Translations under genes and position numbers: made by a program
Part shown: one piece after another, positions 46,638 through 55,221 of the stretch
Layout: every line of letters starts with the position of its first letter
Numbering within the stretch: position 1 is the first letter of the stretch
Source: Cystobacter ferrugineus
GTDB taxonomy: Bacteria > Myxococcota > Myxococcia > Myxococcales > Myxococcaceae
Length of the DNA: 64,000 nucleotides
NCBI RefSeq assembly: GCF_001887355.1
Contig: NZ_MPIN01000002.1
Location: forward strand, 248,001 to 312,000
Reading direction: 5' to 3'
The notes under the pieces: generated by a model
Told to the model about the DNA's origin: nothing
Seen by the model: only the letters and a program-made list of their open reading frames with translations
Databases searched by the model: none

Positions 46638-47738
46638 TCAGGAGCGCGCACCGCCCTCGACGGGCAGGGGGCGCGCACGCCACGCCGAGGAATCCGGGGT
46701 TTTGCGGCCGGAGCGGCCCAGGCGTTTGCCCAACCACGCAATTCCGTAACACACCGCGAGCAGGGTCACGCCCACGAGCAGCGCGGCCGGCAATCCCAGC
46801 GTGGGGCCCACGCGGCCGGCGAGTCCCGCCGTCCCGGCCCAGCCGTACACCACGGGCAGGTGCAGCACGTAGAGCCACAGGGACGCGCGGCCCAGCGGCG
46901 CCAGGGGCCGGGTGAGCAACTGGGGCAGCAGGCTGATGGCGCCGAGCACCAGCAGGCCCTCACCCACGCGGAAGGCCACGAGCCACGCGCTTGTGGGGCT
47001 CCAGTCCTCGGTCAGGCGCGAGGTCACCCCCAGCAGTCCCGCGCCCAGCGCGCCCAGCGCCAGGCCCTGGGGCCAACCCGGCCGCAGCGCTCGCGACAGG
47101 TGGGCGATGAGCGCTCCGGCGAAGAAATAGCCCGCCCAGGGAAAGAGCGGGAAGCGCGAGCCCGGCATGCCCACCGCCTGCCGCAGCTCGAGGGGTCCCG
47201 GCGCGGCGGTGCCCCAGGCCCAGGTGCTCGCCAGGGGAATGCCCACCGCCAGGACGGCCAGGGCGATGGCCCGGGTCCAGGTGCCCCGCGCGAGGGCGAG
47301 CACCACGGCGCCCACTCCCAGGCTCACGCCAATGCACTGCAGGGCATCGAAGGAGAAGAGGCGCTCGCGCAACTCCTCGCCCCAGCCCAGCCAGTGCACG
47401 GTGGCCCAGCCCGGCCAGTGCACGAAGTAGCCGAGGAAGAGCAGCAGCAGCGCCCGCCGCAGCCGGCGGCCCAGCGTCTGGCCCGCGCGCTCCCGCGAGG
47501 TGCCGAGCGCCGCCACCACCGCGAAGCCCGCCACCAGCAGGAACAGGGGCGCGGTGATGCCACGCAGCGTCCAGTACTGTTGCACCCACGGGTGGCCACG
47601 CACCTCGGGGGAGAGCAGGGCGTCCAGCGTGTGCCCGAGCACCATGGCCACCACGGCCAGGCCGCGGGCCGCGTCGAGCCCGGGATGACGGGGCGAGGGC
47701 GTACGCAGATCGAAGAGCGAGGTGCCAGGTCGGGTCAC
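46638..47738 (-). CDS. HGSNAT/DUF1624-type membrane acyltransferase-like protein
   Basis: A 366-residue polytopic membrane protein with about ten hydrophobic segments. The N-terminal GLDAARGLAVVAMVLGHT plus a following histidine-containing helix matches the heparan-alpha-glucosaminide N-acetyltransferase catalytic family (DUF1624), membrane proteins that transfer acyl groups across the bilayer. The LSRALRPGW-like loop and the PLGRASLWLYVLHLPVVY segment also fit. The substrate is unknown. The start is GTG 47738. Confidence 0.75.
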   Translation of the reverse strand: MTRPGTSLFDLRTPSPRHPGLDAARGLAVVAMVLGHTLDALLSPEVRGHPWVQQYWTLRGITAPLFLLVAGFAVVAALGTSRERAGQTLGRRLRRALLLLFLGYFVHWPGWATVHWLGWGEELRERLFSFDALQCIGVSLGVGAVVLALARGTWTRAIALAVLAVGIPLASTWAWGTAAPGPLELRQAVGMPGSRFPLFPWAGYFFAGALIAHLSRALRPGWPQGLALGALGAGLLGVTSRLTEDWSPTSAWLVAFRVGEGLLVLGAISLLPQLLTRPLAPLGRASLWLYVLHLPVVYGWAGTAGLAGRVGPTLGLPAALLVGVTLLAVCYGIAWLGKRLGRSGRKTPDSSAWRARPLPVEGGARS

Positions 47739-47844
47739 GGCGCCCGATCATAGAGGCAAGTTCCTCGCGCGTCTCGAAAACCGCGGTTCTTCCCCCCTGC
47801 CCAGGCTGGCGTGAGGCCGTGCGCGGTGGTGTCATGGCGCGCGA

Positions 47845-48390
47845 ATGCGCCTGCTCGCGAATCGACCCGCCGTGCTGTCCGTGCTGCTGTCCGTGCCGCT
47901 TTCCGCCTGGAGCGAGCCGCTCAAGCCGGATCCCTGGTTGTCCTCGGACAAGGTGGCGCACTTCGGGGTGAGCGCGGGGCTGGCGGGGGCGGGCTACGCG
48001 GGGGGGGCGTTCCTCTTCGAGTCGCCCGAGGCTCGCTGGCTCACGGGCGCGGGGCTGGCGCTCGGCGTGGGGGTGGCCAAGGAGTTCTTCGACGCGGGGC
48101 GGGGAAGCATCTTCTCCTGGAAGGACCTCACCTGGGACGTGCTGGGGACGGCCACCGGGTTGACGCTCGCGTGGGCCGTGGAGCGGCTCCTCGTCCAGCG
48201 GAGCGGAGCGGGGGCGGGCGCGGCCGTGGGGCCTGTCCGGGAGCCTGCTCTCCGGGAGGGCGGGGCAGGGCTCCCGGCAAGGATGCGCTTCACCCTGGCC
48301 GTATCGCCCGGTGGGCGGGGCCATCCCCAAGGAGGGCCGGGTAATGGTAGGACAGTTCCCGTGGTGCTGTTCCTGATGGGAGGTTGGTAG
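47845..48390 (+). CDS. YfiM/DUF2279-like small membrane-associated protein
   Basis: A 181-residue protein with a signal peptide (MRLLANRPAVLSVLLSVPLSAWS). Residues 30-115 match YfiM/DUF2279: SSDKVAHFGVSAGLA, LGVGVAKEFFDAGRG and LTWDVLGTATGLTLAWAVE. The last 60 residues are low-complexity Gly/Ala/Arg/Pro and probably not folded. Its stop is immediately followed by the ATG of the peroxidase lipoprotein gene, whose Shine-Dalgarno lies in its last codons, so the pair is coupled. Confidence 0.68.
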   Translation: MRLLANRPAVLSVLLSVPLSAWSEPLKPDPWLSSDKVAHFGVSAGLAGAGYAGGAFLFESPEARWLTGAGLALGVGVAKEFFDAGRGSIFSWKDLTWDVLGTATGLTLAWAVERLLVQRSGAGAGAAVGPVREPALREGGAGLPARMRFTLAVSPGGRGHPQGGPGNGRTVPVVLFLMGGW

Positions 48391-49515
48391 ATGAAGCGCA
48401 ATCGGCTCTGGCTGGGCGTGGGACTGATGTCCCTGGGTGCCCTCTCCACTTCTTGCAGCAAGGAGGCCCCCGCGCCCCAGGCCGCGCCGGCCCCCACCGC
48501 CGCGGCCCCGGCCGAGTCGGCTCCCGCCGCCGCGGCCCCGGAGCCTCCGCCGCAGATGGCCTACGCGAAGCTCGTTTCCTTCTTCCGCCCCTCCGCGTCC
48601 CAGGCCGCCGTGGCGAAGAAGGACACCCCGGAGCGCATCGCCCTGGGGCGCATGCTCTTCTTCGAGAACCGCCTGTCGAAGAACCACGACATCTCCTGCA
48701 ACTCCTGCCATGACCTGGCCTCCTTCGGCGTGGACGGCAAGGCCACGTCCGATGGTCACAAGGGCCAGAAGGGCAGCCGCAACTCGCCCACCGTCTTCCA
48801 CGCCGCCGGCCACGTGGCCCAGTTCTGGGACGGCCGTGCCGCCACCCTGGAGGATCAGGCCTCGGGGCCGATGATGAACCCGGCGGAGATGGCCATGCCC
48901 AGCGAGAAGCACGTGCTGGCCACGCTCAACTCCATCCCCCAGTACGTGAAGGCCTTCAAGGTGGCCTTCCCGGGGGACAAGAAGCCGGTGAGCGTCACCA
49001 ACGCCGCGCGCTCCATCGCCGCCTTCGAGCGCGAGCTGCTCACCACCTCGCGCTTCGACAAGTACCTCGCCGGCGACGAGCAGGCCCTGAGCGAGCAGGA
49101 GCGGCGGGGGCTCAACATCTTCGCCAGCTCCGGCTGCACCACCTGCCACAACGGCCCCTCCGTGGGCGGCACCTCCTTCCAGAAGCTCGGCCTCATCGAG
49201 GACTACCCCACCGAGGACAAGGGCCGCTACGACGTGACGCAGAACGAGGAGGACCTGCACAAGTTCCGCGTGCCCACCCTGCGCAACGTGGAGAAGACCG
49301 GCCCCTGGTTCCATGACGGCTCGGTCAAGGAGCTGGCCACCGCGGTGCGCCTCATGGGCAAGCACCAGCTCGGGACGACCCTGAGCGACTCCGAGGTGGA
49401 CGACATCGTCGCCTTCCTCAAGAGCCTCACCGGGGAGCTGCCCGGGCCCGAGCTGCTCTCTCCCCCCGAGCTGCCGCCCAGCACCGCCAGCACGCCCAAG
49501 CCGGATCCCACCTAA
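48391..49515 (+). CDS. dihaem cytochrome c peroxidase/MauG-family lipoprotein
   Basis: A 374-residue paralogue of the peroxidase at 45010, here with a lipoprotein signal (LGALSTSC) and a Pro/Ala-rich linker (about 25-60) that would tether the enzyme to a membrane. Haem motifs are CNSCH and CTTCH. Shared segments include RNSPTVF, FWDGRAATLEDQ, NPAEMAMPS, RFDKYLAGDEQAL and FRVPTLRNVEKTGPWFHDGSVKEL. The upstream GGGAGG is a strong ribosome site. It is the second gene of a unit with the DUF2279-like gene and is followed 42 bases later by a small membrane protein gene. Confidence 0.92.
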   Translation: MKRNRLWLGVGLMSLGALSTSCSKEAPAPQAAPAPTAAAPAESAPAAAAPEPPPQMAYAKLVSFFRPSASQAAVAKKDTPERIALGRMLFFENRLSKNHDISCNSCHDLASFGVDGKATSDGHKGQKGSRNSPTVFHAAGHVAQFWDGRAATLEDQASGPMMNPAEMAMPSEKHVLATLNSIPQYVKAFKVAFPGDKKPVSVTNAARSIAAFERELLTTSRFDKYLAGDEQALSEQERRGLNIFASSGCTTCHNGPSVGGTSFQKLGLIEDYPTEDKGRYDVTQNEEDLHKFRVPTLRNVEKTGPWFHDGSVKELATAVRLMGKHQLGTTLSDSEVDDIVAFLKSLTGELPGPELLSPPELPPSTASTPKPDPT

Positions 49516-49557
49516 AGACTCGCCTCTTGGGCCAGGGGGCATTAGGAAGGCGGCGCC

Positions 49558-49965
49558 ATGCTCACTCTGCTCTTCAAGGCCCACTCGGGCCTGCGCTACC
49601 TGGTCCTCCTCATGGGGCTCGTCGCCCTCGCCTACTTCGTCTACGGGTTCGCCACCAGGCAGCCCGTGGACAAGAAGGTGCGCATCTTCGGCTCCAGCTT
49701 CGCCGGCCTGCTCGACACGCAGATCCTCCTGGGCCTCGTGCTGGTGGGCGCCGGCTGGCCCTTCCGGCCCATGCTCTGGGGCCACCTGACGCTCATGATC
49801 CTGGCGGCCGTGCTGGCCCACGTGCTGCTCGTCATCAACCGCAAGCGGCCCCAGCCCGGCTTCCTCCTGCCGCTCATCGCCGTGGGGGGCGCCCTGCTGC
49901 TCATCGTCGGAGGCATCCTCGCCATCGGTCGCGGCGTGATGTCCTCCACGTCCCTTGGTGGGTGA
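49558..49965 (+). CDS. small four-helix membrane protein, unknown
   Basis: A 135-residue protein with four predicted membrane helices (around 14-32, 48-68, 73-93 and 101-125). Conserved-looking features are FKAHSGLRYLVLL at the start and LDTQILLGLVLV, where His and Gln near helix ends could bind haem, as in small cytochrome-b-like proteins; this is a guess. It lies just downstream of the peroxidase lipoprotein and may serve the same electron chain. Confidence 0.65.
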   Translation: MLTLLFKAHSGLRYLVLLMGLVALAYFVYGFATRQPVDKKVRIFGSSFAGLLDTQILLGLVLVGAGWPFRPMLWGHLTLMILAAVLAHVLLVINRKRPQPGFLLPLIAVGGALLLIVGGILAIGRGVMSSTSLGG

Positions 49966-50140
49966 CACGATTCTTCCTCCTCGAATGATGTCACCTCCCG
50001 TGCGGGGCTGTGCACCCGGGAGCCATTGCCTTCCTCTCTGGCTCCAGATGAGTTGATACTTCCCGAGGGTGGCCAGGAAGTACTCAGCAAGAGCACCGCG
50101 CGACGAGTGGACCCACCTGTTGGACGAAGGGGTGTTCCCC

Positions 50141-50755
50141 ATGGGTAGCGAATCCGATTCGTTGATCCTCGGCTCGGAAGAGGAGCTGCAGGCGCGCTTG
50201 TCCCTCACGGGTCCGGGGGACGTGGCGCGTGGCATCTTCTTGAACAGCCTGTTGGATCTGCTGCGCCAGTTCGGAGACGAGGAACTGCTGCACCAGTGCC
50301 TCGCGCTGGGCGGCGAGCAGCGCTTCCTGGAGTTCTTCAATTATCCCCTGAGCACCTGGCTGAAGATGGCCTACCCCGCGGCGCGCCGCATGAGCGAGAA
50401 GTACGGGGACTTCTCGGCGGCCATGTGGGAGATGGGCTACCAGGCCTCCAAGGCCTTCTACGCCTCGAGCGCTGGAAAGGTGCTGGTGCTGCTGGCGCGC
50501 AATGATCCCCTGCGGCTGCTCAACAACATGCCCTCCACCACGCACGCGGTGCTGGGTGACAACACGGGCATCGATCAGATGAAGCGCACGGGCCAGTCGC
50601 ACGGCGTCCTCTCCTACAAGAGGGATCTGGTGCCTCGCCCGTTCAACGAGGGAGCGCTGGTCGCGTCGCTCGAGTCCGTGGGCGCCAGGGACGCGAAGGT
50701 GCATGCCCGCGTGTTGGGCCCCTACGACACCGACTACGAGCTGTCCTGGACGTGA
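50141..50755 (+). CDS. DUF2378 (TIGR02265) myxobacterial paralogous family protein
   Basis: A 204-residue cytoplasmic protein of the DUF2378 family, a large paralogous set known from Myxococcus (TIGR02265). Recognisable parts are GIFLNSLLDLLRQFGDEE near the N-terminus, YPLSTWLKMAYPAARRMSEKYGDFSAAMWEMG in the middle and the acid-rich end. The function is not established. The ATG at 50141 is chosen; an in-frame GTG at 50069 would add 24 residues that look non-conserved. Confidence 0.78.
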   Translation: MGSESDSLILGSEEELQARLSLTGPGDVARGIFLNSLLDLLRQFGDEELLHQCLALGGEQRFLEFFNYPLSTWLKMAYPAARRMSEKYGDFSAAMWEMGYQASKAFYASSAGKVLVLLARNDPLRLLNNMPSTTHAVLGDNTGIDQMKRTGQSHGVLSYKRDLVPRPFNEGALVASLESVGARDAKVHARVLGPYDTDYELSWT

Positions 50756-50774
50756 CCAGGGGCAGGCACACCGC

Positions 50775-51254
50775 ATGGCCGACAAGCGCCGCTTTGATCT
50801 CTTCGCCCAGTTCCTCGTCGAGCGCTTCACCGCCCCGCGGATCTTCGACATCGCCGGAGGACAGGGCCGTCTGAACGAGGCCCTGACACGGCTGGGGCGC
50901 ACGGTCACCACGTTCGACTCGCGGCACAAGCACCTGCCCGTGCGCTACGAGCAGCGGATGTTCACGCTCGACGAGCCGTGTGAGTGCGACCTGCTCGTGG
51001 GCATGCACCCGGATGGGGCCACGCGCATCATCATCGAGTACGCGGCGAAGCACCGGCTGCCCTTCGCCGTGGTGCCGTGCTGCTCGGACAACGGCATGCC
51101 CTACAACCCCTGGCGGCGCTACCTGGCGGACCTGGCGCGCGAGCAGGGCTTTCCCTCCGTGGAGGAGCACGTGCTGCCCATGGATGGCCGCGCCCGGGTC
51201 GTCCTCGGTGACTTCAGCGCCTCACCCCGGGAACCAGGCGCTGGCCCTCAATAG
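50775..51254 (+). CDS. small SAM-methyltransferase-fold protein
   Basis: A 159-residue protein. RIFDIAGGQGRLNEALTRLG resembles motif I of class I methyltransferases, and DLLVGMHPDGATRIII, AVVPCC and the strand-rich end fit the same fold. The PCC in place of a typical motif IV suggests a relative of uncharacterised methyltransferase-like proteins; no substrate can be given. It starts 19 bases after the DUF2378 gene and overlaps the convergent gene at 51222 by 33 bases. Confidence 0.65.
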   Translation: MADKRRFDLFAQFLVERFTAPRIFDIAGGQGRLNEALTRLGRTVTTFDSRHKHLPVRYEQRMFTLDEPCECDLLVGMHPDGATRIIIEYAAKHRLPFAVVPCCSDNGMPYNPWRRYLADLAREQGFPSVEEHVLPMDGRARVVLGDFSASPREPGAGPQ

Positions 51255-52178
51255 CCCGCCCACCACCCGGCGAGCCGTGGCCACGCGCCGCCGGGGCGCC
51301 GGCCGCCCCCGCGCCTCTTCCGTCCAGTCGAAGTCCCGGAGCCGGGCCAGGAAGTCCTGGCGCACGCAGCCCTCCAGACTGAAGACGTGCACGTCCTCCG
51401 TCCACCGCCGCGCCATGCGCAAGTCCCGCGCGAGCTCCTCCCAGTCCAGCGGGGGCACCTCGATGAGGCCCGGCACGTCCACGCCGCCCCCGGTGACGCC
51501 CACGCCCACGGCGCGGGCCTGGGGGCCATAGCTCTCCAGCAGCTCCGGGCCGTGGGGGCGCACGAAGCTCGTGTAGAGCATCAACACCTCGCGATCGGCG
51601 GGCACGTCGAGCACCCCGGTGAGCCGCTGCAGCAGCGTGGAGCGCGCCTGGCGCTCGTCCACGATGAAGGGCAACTGGTAGCTGTCCACCCGGTAGCCGT
51701 CGCCCCGGATGCGCTCCATCAGCGCGCGGTAGCTCGCCCGGGCCTCGCGCAGCAGCCCTCCCCGCGTGAGCCGGGGCAGCAGCGCCGGGAGCAGGCGCCA
51801 GCGGCCGTCCAACGCGCGTTGCAGGTCGCGGATGTCCGGCTCGATGTCCAGGCCCACGCCGTCCCAGACGAGGCCCTCGGTGGCCGTCCAGGAGCGGAAG
51901 TCCGCGTAGCGCCCGGCGGCCTGGGCCGCGTTGCCCTGGTGGAACCAGTAGCCCTGCGCCTTGGGCAGGAGCTGCCAGGCGATGACGGGCACGCCCGCCG
52001 CGTTCAACCGCCGCACCACCTGGGCGCGCTCGGGACTCAGGTCGAGCACCCCGAGGCTCACGCTGGCGCGCAGCGCCTGGAGGTGCTCGACGACGGACGC
52101 GGAGGCGAAGAGCGCCGTGAGCGGCCCGGCCTCGAGCTCACAGAAGAAGGTGAGGCGGGCGGGGCCGGGCGTCGTCAC
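51222..52178 (-). CDS. hypothetical protein, possible TIM-barrel glycosidase-like fold
   Basis: A 318-residue protein without a clear signal peptide. The pattern of alternating strands and helices (for example GVPVIAWQLLP, then WDGVGLDIEPDIRDLQRAL, then SYQLPFIVDER and VLMLYTSFVRP) suggests a TIM barrel, and DGVGLDIEPD resembles the catalytic D-x-E strand of GH18-type enzymes. The assignment is weak. It converges with and overlaps the methyltransferase-like gene. Its start lies 20 bases downstream of the stop of the RdgC C-terminal-half gene, so it may end the same minus-strand unit. Confidence 0.55.
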   Translation of the reverse strand: MTTPGPARLTFFCELEAGPLTALFASASVVEHLQALRASVSLGVLDLSPERAQVVRRLNAAGVPVIAWQLLPKAQGYWFHQGNAAQAAGRYADFRSWTATEGLVWDGVGLDIEPDIRDLQRALDGRWRLLPALLPRLTRGGLLREARASYRALMERIRGDGYRVDSYQLPFIVDERQARSTLLQRLTGVLDVPADREVLMLYTSFVRPHGPELLESYGPQARAVGVGVTGGGVDVPGLIEVPPLDWEELARDLRMARRWTEDVHVFSLEGCVRQDFLARLRDFDWTEEARGRPAPRRRVATARRVVGGLLRASAWFPG

Positions 52179-52198
52179 GGGAAGCGCGCCTCGGGGCC

Positions 52199-52873
52199 TC
52201 AGCCGCGCGCGGCGCGGGCCAGTTGGACCTTGGTGGCCTTGGGCGCTTCGGACTCGCCCTTCATCCAGCTCTTCATCTCCGGGACGATCTTCTTGCTCCA
52301 GCTCCGGCTGGCGCGCACCTGCATGAAGGCCACCACCAGCGCGTCCACCATGCCGGAGAGCTGCTCGGTGAGGTAGAGCCGCTCGAGGAGCTGATCATCC
52401 GCCTCCTCCGTCATGAGCTCCGGCAGCTTCGCCGCGCGGATGTCGAGGAACTCCGCGTCCAGCGTCACCTCGTACACCTTCTCGCCGTGGGTGAAGCGCA
52501 GCCGGGCCTGGTGCACGAGCAGCCCGCGGTCCAGCGAGTGGCGCACGTTCTCGGAGTAGGGCGCGAGCGTGCCCTTGGCCATCATCTCCGTCACGTCCCC
52601 GTTGACGCCGCGCAGGGTGCAGCGGCCCATGTAGAGCACCTCCAGCCCCGTGCCCTCGAAGTCCACGAGCGCGCCGCCCGACTCCGAGCGCCACAAGAGC
52701 CAGGTGAGGAACTCGCGGCCCAGGTAGGCCCGGCCCCGCAGGAGCTGTTCCCGGGCCTTGTCGCGCTCGACCTGGGCCTCGTCCCGCGTCTCCTCCTCGG
52801 TGGCGCCACCGTCGACGCCCGTGTCTCCCCGCATGAACGCCGCTTCGATCCGTGCCTGCTCACGCGTCGCCAT
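52199..52873 (-). CDS. RdgC C-terminal-half-like protein
   Basis: A 224-residue protein. Residues 55-200 resemble the second half of RdgC, the ring-shaped DNA-binding protein that restrains RecA: FLTWLLWRSESGGALVDFEG, then RGLLVHQARLRFTHGEKV, EVTLDAEFLDIRAAKLPEL and EEADDQLLERLYLTEQLSGM, which run in the same order as the C-terminal part of E. coli RdgC. The first 45 residues are a charged linker. The ATG has a strong AGCGAGGTGAGCC ribosome site and lies inside the preceding gene, which encodes the N-terminal half, with a 14-base overlap. Together they cover a whole RdgC as two chains. Confidence 0.68.
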   Translation of the reverse strand: MATREQARIEAAFMRGDTGVDGGATEEETRDEAQVERDKAREQLLRGRAYLGREFLTWLLWRSESGGALVDFEGTGLEVLYMGRCTLRGVNGDVTEMMAKGTLAPYSENVRHSLDRGLLVHQARLRFTHGEKVYEVTLDAEFLDIRAAKLPELMTEEADDQLLERLYLTEQLSGMVDALVVAFMQVRASRSWSKKIVPEMKSWMKGESEAPKATKVQLARAARG

Positions 52874-53519
52874 GGCTCACCTCGCTGCTCTCGATCTCAC
52901 TCTGGGAAATCTCCATGCCGATGAGCTCCGGGGTGGGGACCAGATGCTCGTCGGAGATGCCGGCCTCGGCCGCGAGCGACACGGGCACGAGCGGCTGGAG
53001 CTTCACGTCGAAGGCCTCCTCGATGGCGAAGAGGATCTCCTCCACCGTCTTGCGCGAGGAGGCCCAGAGCTGCACCTGGTTCGTCTTCAGGTTCCAGCTC
53101 ACGTCGTGCACCTTGGTGAAGGGCACGGCGCGCTGGCGCAGCATGTGCTTGATGGAGGCGCGGTTCTCGCTCTTCTCGCCGCGGGTGGGGGGCCGGCCGT
53201 TCTCCTTCTCGAAGGCCTTCTCCCACTTGCTCAGCTCCGCCTTGAGCACCGCCGGGGGCACCTTCACGGTGTCCACGCGGTAGCCGAACAGCGCGTACTC
53301 GCCATAGAGCACGCTGCCCGTGGAGAAGTCCGTGCCATCGGAGTTCTCCAGCTCCACGAAGCCCGCGGCCCGCTCGTCCTCGGTCTTCTTCAAGTCGATG
53401 GGCTCGAAGTGCCCGGACTTCAGGCCCTTGGACAGCCAGCGTTTCGTGTCGGATGGGGGATCTCCGGCCGGTGTGGACCGGAAGCGCGAGAAGGTGACTG
53501 CTCCACTCAGGACAGGCAT
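52860..53519 (-). CDS. RdgC N-terminal-half-like protein
   Basis: A 219-residue protein resembling the N-terminal part of RdgC (303 residues in E. coli): MPVLSGAVTFSRFR start, YGEYALFGYRVDTVKVPPAV, EKENGRPPTRGEKSE and RKTVEEILFAIEEAFDVKL parallel the LP.V....L...V..IE...GRKV.RKEK region and the AEELLSLLRKTLG stretch. It ends with an acidic tail. The start ATG at 53519 opens the region with typical sequence. The gene overlaps the C-terminal-half gene by 14 bases in another frame. A frameshift in one ancestral gene or a natural split are both possible. Confidence 0.7.
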   Translation of the reverse strand: MPVLSGAVTFSRFRSTPAGDPPSDTKRWLSKGLKSGHFEPIDLKKTEDERAAGFVELENSDGTDFSTGSVLYGEYALFGYRVDTVKVPPAVLKAELSKWEKAFEKENGRPPTRGEKSENRASIKHMLRQRAVPFTKVHDVSWNLKTNQVQLWASSRKTVEEILFAIEEAFDVKLQPLVPVSLAAEAGISDEHLVPTPELIGMEISQSEIESSEVSHGDA

Positions 53520-53620
53520 GAGGGGCGGCAACTTGGACAAGCCGGGGTCCGCCGTCAAGCCACCCGGCGTATGGCCGCCCCGGCTGTCCAAACGCGGACG
53601 CGGCTGGTAGAGGAGGCCTG

Positions 53621-54088
53621 ATGAACGACTTGCCTTACGAAGTCTCGCCCACCTTGTTGATCGCCCTGCCGGGCTTGCGGCTCTACGCGTTGTGTGCCGT
53701 CATCCTCGTCATCAAGATGTTCGCCGTGGCGATGTACACCAGCACCGTGCGCATGCGGCTCAAGGCAGTGCTGAACCCCGAGGACGCGGCCCAGTTCGGC
53801 ACCACAGCCCTCGACGCCGAGCCCCCCGAGGTGGCGCGCGTGCTCCGGGCCCACCGCAACGACCTGGAGAACATCCCGGCCTTCCTCATCCTCGGCCTGG
53901 TGGCCGTGTTGTTGGGCGCTCCGTCTCTCCCCCTGAAGATCGCCCTCATCGCCTTCACCGCGGGGCGCGTGGTCCACTCCCTCGCCTACCTCAAGTCCAT
54001 GCAGCCCTGGCGCTCGATCGGCTTCAGCATCGGCATGCTGTCCTGCGTGACGTTGATGGTGCTCATCCTCATCCGCGTCTTCTCCTGA
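53621..54088 (+). CDS. MAPEG-family membrane protein, mPGES-1-like
   Basis: A 155-residue protein with four membrane helices. The central motif VLRAHRNDLENIPAFLILG is close to the glutathione-binding region of microsomal prostaglandin E synthase-1 (RAHRNDMETIYPF), with the Arg-His-Arg-Asn-Asp block intact. MAPEG proteins use glutathione as a cofactor for isomerase, transferase or peroxidase chemistry. The bacterial substrate is unknown. It is divergent from the rdgC pair with 101 bases between the starts. Confidence 0.88.
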   Translation: MNDLPYEVSPTLLIALPGLRLYALCAVILVIKMFAVAMYTSTVRMRLKAVLNPEDAAQFGTTALDAEPPEVARVLRAHRNDLENIPAFLILGLVAVLLGAPSLPLKIALIAFTAGRVVHSLAYLKSMQPWRSIGFSIGMLSCVTLMVLILIRVFS

Positions 54089-54117
54089 GCCCCCAGCCCC
54101 CCGAGGAGTTGCCCTTC

Positions 54118-55209
54118 ATGCGTCCCATGCTCGACAGCCTGCCGGTCCTCTACCGGGATCTCCTTCCGGAGTTCTTCCAGAAGGGGGTGCCCGTGGAGAC
54201 CAAGGCCACGTGTGACACGTGCGCCATGTGTCCCTCCTCGGCCTCGGGCACGGTGGAGTCCGTGGACGGGGTGAGCCGCCTGTTCCGGCCGGACACCAAG
54301 TGCTGCACCTACTACCCCCGCCTGCCCAACTACCTCATCGGGGCGCTGCTGTCGGACGGGCGCGCCGAGCTGGCCGAGGGCCGGCGGCGCATGGAGGAGA
54401 AGATGGGCAGCCGCCTGGGCGTGACGCCCCAGTGGGTGAAGGCCAGCGCGCGCTACAACCTGCTCTACCGCAACTCGCGCCAGTTCTTCGGCCGCGCCGC
54501 CTCCATGCGCTGCCCCTACTACGAGGAGCAGCAGGGCGGCTGCACCATCTGGCCCTACCGCGAGGCCGTCTGCTCCACGTTCTTCTGCAAGTACGTGGCG
54601 GGCGCGGACGGGCGCAAGTTCTGGATGACGCTCAAGACGTACCTGACGCTCACGGAGATCCAGCTCTCGCGCTACGCCGTGCTCCAGTTGCTGCCCGAGT
54701 ACATCCTCGCGGGCCGGGACAAGCCGGAGCTGACGGACTCGCCGAGCGTGGAGGACCTGGATGAGCGGCCCCTGCCCGCCAAGGACTACGCCGCGCTGTG
54801 GGGCAAGTGGGAGGGTCGCGAGGCGGAGTTCTACCGGGCCTGCCACGACCTGGTGCGCGCGCTCACGCCCGAGCAGGTGGACAAGCTGCTGGGGCTCGAT
54901 GGCGTCATCGAGCTCAAGGTGCTGGAGAAGAGCCACCGGGACGCCGTCGCGCCCGAGCTGCCCAAGGTGCTCAAGCTCAACCCCGAGGCCACGGTGAAGT
55001 GGCTCGCCGACGGCAGCGTCGCGCTCGGGGCCTACAGCGAGTACGACGCCGTGGCGCTGCCCGGCCTGGCCTACGCGCTGCTCGTGGAGTTCACCGGCCT
55101 CGAGCCCGTCGAGAAGGTGCGCGAGCGGCTGCGCCAGGAGAAGCAGGCGGACCTGCACGAGGACATCCTGCTGGAGCTCTACCGCCACCGCATCCTGACG
55201 ACGGCCTGA
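54118..55209 (+). CDS. cysteine-cluster (YkgJ-like) metal-binding protein
   Basis: A 363-residue protein. Cysteines form the pattern CDTCAMC near residue 32, KCCTYYP (about 62), then MRCPYYEEQQGGCTIWPYREAVC and FFCKY (about 140-160), resembling the zinc- or iron-chelating YkgJ-type cluster arrangement. The C-terminal 200 residues are all-helical and unassigned. No signal peptide. Its partner and function are unknown. The start ATG at 54118 has GAGGAG upstream. It follows the MAPEG gene by 29 bases. Confidence 0.7.
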   Translation: MRPMLDSLPVLYRDLLPEFFQKGVPVETKATCDTCAMCPSSASGTVESVDGVSRLFRPDTKCCTYYPRLPNYLIGALLSDGRAELAEGRRRMEEKMGSRLGVTPQWVKASARYNLLYRNSRQFFGRAASMRCPYYEEQQGGCTIWPYREAVCSTFFCKYVAGADGRKFWMTLKTYLTLTEIQLSRYAVLQLLPEYILAGRDKPELTDSPSVEDLDERPLPAKDYAALWGKWEGREAEFYRACHDLVRALTPEQVDKLLGLDGVIELKVLEKSHRDAVAPELPKVLKLNPEATVKWLADGSVALGAYSEYDAVALPGLAYALLVEFTGLEPVEKVRERLRQEKQADLHEDILLELYRHRILTTA

Positions 55210-55221
55210 GCTCCCCTCTTC

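Noticed and set aside
46960-50340. An open frame of 1126 codons on the minus strand.
   Set aside because: It lies across the acyltransferase, DUF2279, peroxidase and membrane protein genes and contains no recognisable domain.
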